Assembly: GCA_004297765.1 (NCBI GenBank)
Contig: SCTZ01000058.1
Location: forward strand, 1 to 44,311
Reading direction: 5' to 3'
DNA: 44,311 bases
From: Chloroflexota bacterium
GTDB taxonomy: Bacteria > Chloroflexota > Dehalococcoidia > FW602-bin16
Below the pieces are notes generated by a model. The model searched no databases and was not told the DNA's origin. It saw nothing but the letters and a program-made list of their open reading frames with translations. A program made the position numbers and the translations under genes. This document shows, piece after piece, positions 39,567 to 44,311 of the stretch; position 1 is the first letter of the stretch; the number at the start of each line of letters is the position of its first letter.

Positions 39567-40886
39567 TCAGGCGACGGCCGAGGCCTTGGGGGTGTAGACT
39601 TTGACCTCCTCTTGCGGTTCCTCGATCGTTGCGTTCTCTTGCGCGGGCTCGGCGGCCGGAAGGCTGCGGCGCTCGGCTAGCTGGCGTGCGGCCACGCTGA
39701 TGAAGTTACGGAAGATGTTCTGCACTTCTACCGGAATGCGAGACGCGCCCAGGTTCCACCAGTAGCCTGGCGTGAAATAGGAGGAGACCTCGGCCTCGGA
39801 CTTGTCTTTGCTGCCCCACCATTGCAGCAGATGAAGGTTATCCGACTGGCATAGCCAGAGGGCGATGTCCATCAGGCGCTCGTCGTGGGTGAGGCGGGCC
39901 AGATGGTAGGCATGCTTCATCAGGAGATAGATGTCGAACTGGGCCGCGTTCCCGAGGAAGAACTGCGGGTCACCCTGCAATCCAGCCCAGGTCGTTGGAA
40001 TCACCGGCAGGTCGATGGGATAGGCCCGCGGGCGGAACTGGTCGGCGGCCTGGGTGAGGGTCAGGGAGTTGACGCCCCGCCAGGATAGCTCACCGGGGAG
40101 CCAGCGCAGAAAGTCGAAGATACCGGTGTCCGCGCTATGGTGCTCGCCGAACGTTTCGAAGTCCCATCCGACAAAGACGAAGTCGCCGCGGGTGTTCTTG
40201 ATCCAATCGACCCAGGCGGGCGTCGTGAGTGGGTAGCCCGGCCAGCTCTTCTGCGAGAAGCGATAACCCACGTCATCGCTCAGATCCTTGTGGCGGATGA
40301 AGAGGGGCATCTCCTTGCCCTGGTGATAAAGATAGGTCGGTGAGCGCCAACCGGTGATGCGATGACGCCCCTCGGCCAGCGCGGCCTTGAAGCCCAGCCC
40401 GTTCAGCGCATGGTAGATCTCCTTGCACATGAACATCTCGGTGGTCTCGGCCACCTGCGGCCGCTTGCCGAAGATGCGCTCGAGCTCGTTCCTGGCCCAC
40501 TCCATGCGCTCCTGGAAGCATCGCATGTCCATGTAGAAGATGAAGCTGTGATAGGGCTCCACGCAGACCAGGTCCACGTTCTCGTGGGCCACCAGCCGCT
40601 GCAGCTTCTCCATCAGGTGCGGATCCCACTGCCGCACCTGATGGAGAAACGAGATGGAGAAACCCAGCGATAGCCGCAGGCCTCGGTTTACCAGCTCCCA
40701 GAAGAGATCGCCGGCCGGGTGGTAGCAGTAACGCGCGACTTTCTGGAAGTAATAGCGGTTGAGCGTGTCATCGAAGAGCAGACGATCGAGCTCTTCGATG
40801 GGTACATCGTCGGGCACTGGGTAGGCCGGCAGTCGCGGCCGCCGGGGTTGGTGCAGAATCGCGTAGATTACGACGTTATCAGCCAT
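39567..40886 (-). CDS. GH57-family glycoside hydrolase
   Basis: About 439 aa from ATG 40886, set by AGAGGA. The N-terminal HQPRRPRLP is GH57 motif 1. ETTEMFMCKEIYHAL and GWDFETFGEHH match the regions of the catalytic glutamate and aspartate of GH57 alpha-amylase/4-alpha-glucanotransferase-type enzymes. QWWGSKDKSEAEVSSYFTP lies in the C-terminal half. Its neighbours are glycosyltransferases, so it probably acts on alpha-glucans such as glycogen. The catalytic residues are assigned by pattern only. Confidence 0.82.
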   Translation of the reverse strand: MADNVVIYAILHQPRRPRLPAYPVPDDVPIEELDRLLFDDTLNRYYFQKVARYCYHPAGDLFWELVNRGLRLSLGFSISFLHQVRQWDPHLMEKLQRLVAHENVDLVCVEPYHSFIFYMDMRCFQERMEWARNELERIFGKRPQVAETTEMFMCKEIYHALNGLGFKAALAEGRHRITGWRSPTYLYHQGKEMPLFIRHKDLSDDVGYRFSQKSWPGYPLTTPAWVDWIKNTRGDFVFVGWDFETFGEHHSADTGIFDFLRWLPGELSWRGVNSLTLTQAADQFRPRAYPIDLPVIPTTWAGLQGDPQFFLGNAAQFDIYLLMKHAYHLARLTHDERLMDIALWLCQSDNLHLLQWWGSKDKSEAEVSSYFTPGYWWNLGASRIPVEVQNIFRNFISVAARQLAERRSLPAAEPAQENATIEEPQEEVKVYTPKASAVA

Positions 40887-40896
40887 CTCATTCCTC

Positions 40897-41115
40897 TTAG
40901 CCCTGGTGTGCCGGAGGTATGTGTGAAGACCACTCCAGCCGGCATTCGCTGCACTTGAGCGATCCAAAGACGTCGTAGTACGACGTGTAGCCAGTGCACG
41001 TATCACTCTTGGTGATCGTCATGCGGTCGTGGATGTGAGCGTGTTCGTGGCAGAGCGCTCGCCCGCATGCAGCGCAGACGCCTCTGGCCTCGTTGTCACA
41101 GGACCAGCACTTCAT
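40897..41115 (-). CDS. small Cys/His-rich zinc-finger-like protein
   Basis: 72 aa. CWSCDNEARGVCAACGRALC followed by HEHAHIH resembles a B-box-type zinc site (C3, C6, C14, C17 and the later C/H cluster), with a further CSEC pair near the C-terminus. GGAGGG precedes ATG 41115. It lies 10 bases before the GH57 gene, probably co-transcribed. Function unknown. Confidence 0.65.
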   Translation of the reverse strand: MKCWSCDNEARGVCAACGRALCHEHAHIHDRMTITKSDTCTGYTSYYDVFGSLKCSECRLEWSSHIPPAHQG

Positions 41116-41194
41116 AGCCCTCCTGTCCTCCTCTGTGATGTTGAGGGCTGGTGGCTATGGAACCAGCCCCCGGTCCCTAGCCACCTGCCCCATT

Positions 41195-42367
41195 CTATGC
41201 CCCCATGTGATTGGCGCGCGTTCTAGACGCGACGGGAGCGGCCCGGGCGTAGAGCTCGGCCGCGCGCGTCGCGAGGCTGTCCCAGCAGAACTCGTCATGG
41301 ACCTTTCGCCAGCCGGCCTGTCCCATGGTCTGGGCTCCCGCGCGATCGTCCAACAGACGACCGATGGATTGCGCCAGCGCATCTACCTGTTGGGGCACGC
41401 TCAGTCCGTGTGTGCCGGGGTCGTAGAACTCGGGCACGGCGGCGTCGGATATCAGCGTTGGCTTGCCCGCGCACCAGGCCTCCACGATGGCCCGTGCCGA
41501 GGCTGGCTGCGCGGATGGCAGGTGAACGATGTCGCAGCCGTTGTACAGTTCCACCAACTGATCTTCGGGGAGGTAACACTGGAAGCGCACGCAGCCATCT
41601 AGCCCGAGCACTCGGCTGCGGTCGCGCAGATAAGGCAGGAGCGGACCATCGCCCAGCAGAACGGCGCGGAAGAACGGGTGGCTCTCACGGACGGCAAAGA
41701 CCGCTTCCAGCGTCATCCAGGCGTTCCCCTGCCGATCGAACTCGCCGATGCTCAGGAGAAGCGGATCGAAAGGGCCGAAGCCCAACTGCTTCTTGAGCTT
41801 GCCCTGATCTGTCCACCGCTGCCAGCGTGCAAGCGAGATGCCCGGATACTGGAGAAATATGCGGTCATTCGGCATTTCCAGAACACTGGTCGCCACGTGT
41901 TGCACCAGCCTGGAAGGGCATACCAGGGCGCCGACAACCTCGTCGAGCCTCCAGGCGAGGCCGCGCGCGATTGCGCCACAGGAGCGCACCTGCTCCTCCG
42001 TCCACAAAGAGAGGACAGTGTTGACTTTCAGGCGGGCATGTCCTTCACCGAGAGCATGGAGGAGCACTGCGTCGTGGGCATGCAACACGTCAAAGGTCCC
42101 GGCCACATTCTGCGTCGCGCCGACGTAGTACAGCAGTCCATCGGTTAGCCCACGCGGCGAGGGACGTCCACTGTTGGTGGCGACGTAGTGGTAGTGTAAG
42201 CCATCGATGAGATGATAGCTGGATTGGGTCGCGCTTGTCGGCAGGAAGATATGCACCTGGTGCCCGGCCATATGCAGGGACTTGGACAGAGGGATGACGG
42301 GGGACTCCCTGGACCAACCCTCGTCGTCCACTCGTGGCTGTGAAGCGCATAGCATCGCTACTCTCAT
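41195..42367 (-). CDS. GT4-family glycosyltransferase
   Basis: 390 aa starting RVAMLCASQPRVDDEG. It is a GT-B fold enzyme: N-terminal domain to about 180 (FDVLHAHDAVLLHALGEGHA), C-terminal nucleotide-sugar domain with LLSIGEFDRQGNAW, VLLGDGPLLPYL, and SARAIVEAWCAGKP near 310-325 where the usual E-x7-E lies. The frame continues upstream of ATG 42367 but only as an antisense-free shadow of the GH57 fragment. Its start overlaps the stop of that fragment (ATGA). Confidence 0.85.
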   Translation of the reverse strand: MRVAMLCASQPRVDDEGWSRESPVIPLSKSLHMAGHQVHIFLPTSATQSSYHLIDGLHYHYVATNSGRPSPRGLTDGLLYYVGATQNVAGTFDVLHAHDAVLLHALGEGHARLKVNTVLSLWTEEQVRSCGAIARGLAWRLDEVVGALVCPSRLVQHVATSVLEMPNDRIFLQYPGISLARWQRWTDQGKLKKQLGFGPFDPLLLSIGEFDRQGNAWMTLEAVFAVRESHPFFRAVLLGDGPLLPYLRDRSRVLGLDGCVRFQCYLPEDQLVELYNGCDIVHLPSAQPASARAIVEAWCAGKPTLISDAAVPEFYDPGTHGLSVPQQVDALAQSIGRLLDDRAGAQTMGQAGWRKVHDEFCWDSLATRAAELYARAAPVASRTRANHMGA

Positions 42368-42756
42368 CGATCGCCGCCTTTTCTCAATGTAGGTTGCACA
42401 GTCGTCATAATAGTTGTCCGACCTTCTCCGGGAATGAGAGGAAAGATGGGATGGTAGTAGCCCATTCCGATCAACTCGATATTGTCGGCCTCGGCGTAGC
42501 CGCGCAGCATCTCGGGGATGTCCACCACGTCGGCGTAGCGGCGCTGGATGTGTGGGTCCAGAAATTGCTCCAGCAGGATGCCCGAGAAGCCCACGTGGAA
42601 GCGCGCCACGTCCGCGTACTGTCGGGCGTATTTCAACGGCCGGGCGTAGCATAGCATGATCTGTTTGCCGTCCCAGTCGGCCTCGTTCAGCAGCAGATCC
42701 AGATTCCCGGGCGGTTGGTGCATGTGCAGACCGAGGGAGTGATAGATCGGGACCAT
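42364..42756 (-). pseudogene. truncated GH57 N-terminal fragment
   Basis: 130 aa. LHMHQPPGNLDLLLNEADWD, RFHVGFSGILLEQFLDP, and IELIGMGYYHPIFPLIP are typical of the first ~115 residues of GH57 enzymes, but the catalytic regions that should follow are missing. After PLIPGEGR a short unrelated tail leads to TGA, which overlaps the glycosyltransferase start. GGAGGT precedes ATG 42756, so it is still well translatable. It is probably a deletion remnant; a small expressed protein cannot be excluded. Confidence 0.75.
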
Positions 42757-42799
42757 CGTTTACCTCCGTGATCGGCGCGTGACGTTGTTCGTCGTCCCT

Positions 42800-43966
42800 T
42801 CAGATACCCAGGTCGTGGTATGTGTTCAGAACATGGTCAGCGACGCTGTCCCACGAGAAGGCCGATTCGGCCGCCCAGCGTCCGTTGCGTCCCATCCAGC
42901 GCGCATGCTCGAAGTTGCCCATGATCGTGCGCATTCCCCAGGCCAGGGATTCGGGAGCGGGATAGACCTGCAGACCCGTCACGTTGTGCCATACGATCTC
43001 CCGTGGCCCACCGATGCAGGTGGCGACCACGGGCTTCCCGGCGCTCCAGCCCTCTAGGACCACGATGCCAAAGGGCTCGTTGCGGCTCGGAATGCACACG
43101 GCGTCACAGGCACGATAGAGATCGCGCACGTCGTTGTCGGATGCATACCCCAGGAAGCGGACAGCATGGCTAATTCCGAGCTGTCGGCAACGGTTCTCCA
43201 ATCCCATGCGCATGTCGCCATCTCCCACGAAGACGAACTTGGCCCCGCGGTGCATGTTCAGCGCCGATGGGACCGCCTCGATGAGCAGATCGGCGCCTTT
43301 CTGGTAGGCCATGCGGCCCACGTACAGAAAAGTGGGATCCATGGGTCCGATTCCGTAGCGGCCCTTCACCGCGGAGGGCGTGACCCAGCCGTTGAAACGA
43401 TGCACCGAGACGCCGTTGTAGACGGTGCGTATCTTCCAGTCCGGGATGTGGTAGATATTCATGACCTCCTGCCGAAGGGCATTGGAGACGGCGATGACGC
43501 GATCGGCTCTGGATGCTCCCTCCCATTCGTGGTGTCTTATCTCTGCCGAGCGCCCCTCCCAGTGGCTATTTCCGCAGCGTCCGAACTCGGTCGAGTGGAG
43601 CGTGAAGACGGCCCGGCGTCCGCGGCCATCTTTGGCCCAGGCCACGGCTTTGGCGGTCAGCCAATCATGGCCATGAACCACGTCGAAGGGGCCGATGTAG
43701 TTCTCGGTCTGCCAGAGGTGAGAGATGAAGGAGCGACACATGTTCTGCACTTCGACCACGAAGTTCGGGTTGAGGTCGAAGCCACAGCGATGGTAATGGA
43801 CACCATCGAGGCACTGATAGGGCGATTGCCCGCTTCCCATGCGCGTGAAGACGTGCACGTCGTGTCCTTTGCGCTGCAGAGCGGCTGCCAGCTCGGTCAC
43901 GTGGACGGCGCAGCCGCCGACCGGGATCGAGTGCAGCGATTCCCACGAGAAAAAAGCGATTCTCAT
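42800..43966 (-). CDS. GT4-family glycosyltransferase, glycogen-synthase-like
   Basis: About 388 aa from ATG 43966 (RIAFFSWESLHSIPVGGCAVHVTELAAALQ, the GGxxxHVxEL pattern of GT4 enzymes). FDVVHGHDWLTAKA, VFTLHSTE, VSNALRQEV, PTFLYVGRMAYQKGADLLIEA and the late E-x7-E, EPFGIVVLEGW, are clear. GTG 44008 would extend it by 14 residues. It leads the minus-strand carbohydrate cluster with the GH57 genes, so alpha-glucan or disaccharide synthesis is likely. Confidence 0.88.
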   Translation of the reverse strand: MRIAFFSWESLHSIPVGGCAVHVTELAAALQRKGHDVHVFTRMGSGQSPYQCLDGVHYHRCGFDLNPNFVVEVQNMCRSFISHLWQTENYIGPFDVVHGHDWLTAKAVAWAKDGRGRRAVFTLHSTEFGRCGNSHWEGRSAEIRHHEWEGASRADRVIAVSNALRQEVMNIYHIPDWKIRTVYNGVSVHRFNGWVTPSAVKGRYGIGPMDPTFLYVGRMAYQKGADLLIEAVPSALNMHRGAKFVFVGDGDMRMGLENRCRQLGISHAVRFLGYASDNDVRDLYRACDAVCIPSRNEPFGIVVLEGWSAGKPVVATCIGGPREIVWHNVTGLQVYPAPESLAWGMRTIMGNFEHARWMGRNGRWAAESAFSWDSVADHVLNTYHDLGI

Positions 43967-44106
43967 CGTTGAAGTTTCCCTCCCTGTTCCTCTCTCCCAG
44001 CCATTCACGCTTCGGCGGGTGGCTGGAAGATCCGGCCGGCGGACGGGTGGATTTGCCGCGGCCGGCGCCGTCGTTTGATTCGCCTGGAACGCCGCCAGGC
44101 CGGGGG

Positions 44107-44129
44107 TTCGGTCGCCTCAGGCGACCGAA
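44107..44129. repeat. perfect hairpin
   Basis: TTCGGTCGCC (44107-44116) and GGCGACCGAA (44120-44129) pair perfectly with a three-base loop. There is no T-tract on either side. It lies upstream of the glycosyltransferase gene. The rest of 44009-44214 shows nothing I can name. Confidence 0.6.
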
Positions 44130-44214
44130 GAAGCCTCAGTTCAACGCTGGGTGGCGTGGGGACATTCCCGAACACCTCCCCCGATGCTGCACTAGTGTTC
44201 GACCACACTGGTTT

Positions 44215-44293
44215 TGTCATTCTGAGGCGCGCACGCCGAAGAATCCGCGCCCTGGGGATACGGATTCTTCGCGCTGCGGCGCTCAGAATGACA
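44215..44293. repeat. palindromic dispersed repeat, copy 2
   Basis: A 79-bp element with the same perfect terminal inverted repeat as copy 1: TGTCATTCTGA (44215-44225) and TCAGAATGACA (44283-44293), with internal GAAGAATCCG and CGGATTCTTC arms. It is non-coding. The centre differs from copy 1, so the arms are the conserved part. Confidence 0.88.
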
Positions 44294-44311
44294 GGTAGCG
44301 TCTTCTCTGTG

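Overview
This is a GC-rich bacterial chromosome segment of 44.3 kb. It shows mixed ATG/GTG/TTG starts, clear Shine-Dalgarno sequences, and genes packed into co-directional, often overlapping runs. The gene content fits an anaerobic or facultative, menaquinone-using bacterium: a 2-oxoacid:ferredoxin oxidoreductase, an ETF-linked membrane Fe-S oxidoreductase with an acyl-CoA dehydrogenase, and GH57 enzymes. The radA / PIN-TRAM / ispD / ispF / cysE / cysS / rlmB order is the one known from Firmicutes, here without disA, gltX and mrnC. With the palindromic repeats, my best guess is an uncultured Chloroflexota lineage. That is an inference from gene content, not a proven placement.

Layout. Bases 1-4946: an FMN-riboswitch-controlled riboflavin operon (ribD, ribE, ribBA, ribH) with a GNAT acetyltransferase at its end. 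Bases 4953-8875 (minus strand): a LysR regulator, then korDA (a ferredoxin/alpha fusion), korB and korC, with a candidate LysR box before the kor genes. Bases 9068-9655: a DUF4258/YgiT-zinc-finger pair that looks like a toxin-antitoxin system. Bases 9862-19375: a PAS/GAF histidine kinase, then the radA to rlmB housekeeping cluster (DNA repair, RNase-like PIN-TRAM protein, isoprenoid precursors, cysteine synthesis, Cys-tRNA charging, rRNA methylation). Bases 19376-20420: an inverted repeat, a cobalamin-dependent methionine synthase activation-domain-like gene, and what looks like the 3' end of a lost upstream gene.

Bases 20472-30350 are an accessory island. It begins with a 682-bp tandem duplication of a [tRNA-Thr + hicBA] unit whose copies have decayed reciprocally: in copy 1 the tRNA is ruined and hicBA is intact, in copy 2 the tRNA is intact and hicBA is ruined. 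A type I restriction-modification locus follows on the minus strand, in the order hsdM, GxxExxY gene, hsdS, Phd-like gene, hsdR. The GxxExxY gene lies between inverted copies of a 40-bp repeat, which is a tandem array on one side. Just before hsdS is a remnant of a second hsdM 3' end that overlaps the hsdS start by ATGA. A third, degenerate tRNA copy closes the island at 30288-30350. No integrase or transposase gene was found.

Bases 30437-35354: a fatty-acid or acyl-CoA oxidation electron-transfer operon (membrane Fe-S oxidoreductase, etfB, etfA, acyl-CoA dehydrogenase), which should pass electrons from acyl-CoA through ETF to the menaquinone pool. Bases 35413-37158: a bacterial dynamin-like GTPase. 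Bases 37171-44008 (minus strand): a carboxymuconolactone-decarboxylase-family protein, an orphan AbrB-type regulator, the rRNA methyltransferase RlmD, and a carbohydrate cluster of two GT4 glycosyltransferases, one full GH57 enzyme, one truncated GH57 fragment and a small Cys/His-rich protein. Two copies of one palindromic dispersed repeat lie at 14735-14828 and 44215-44293.
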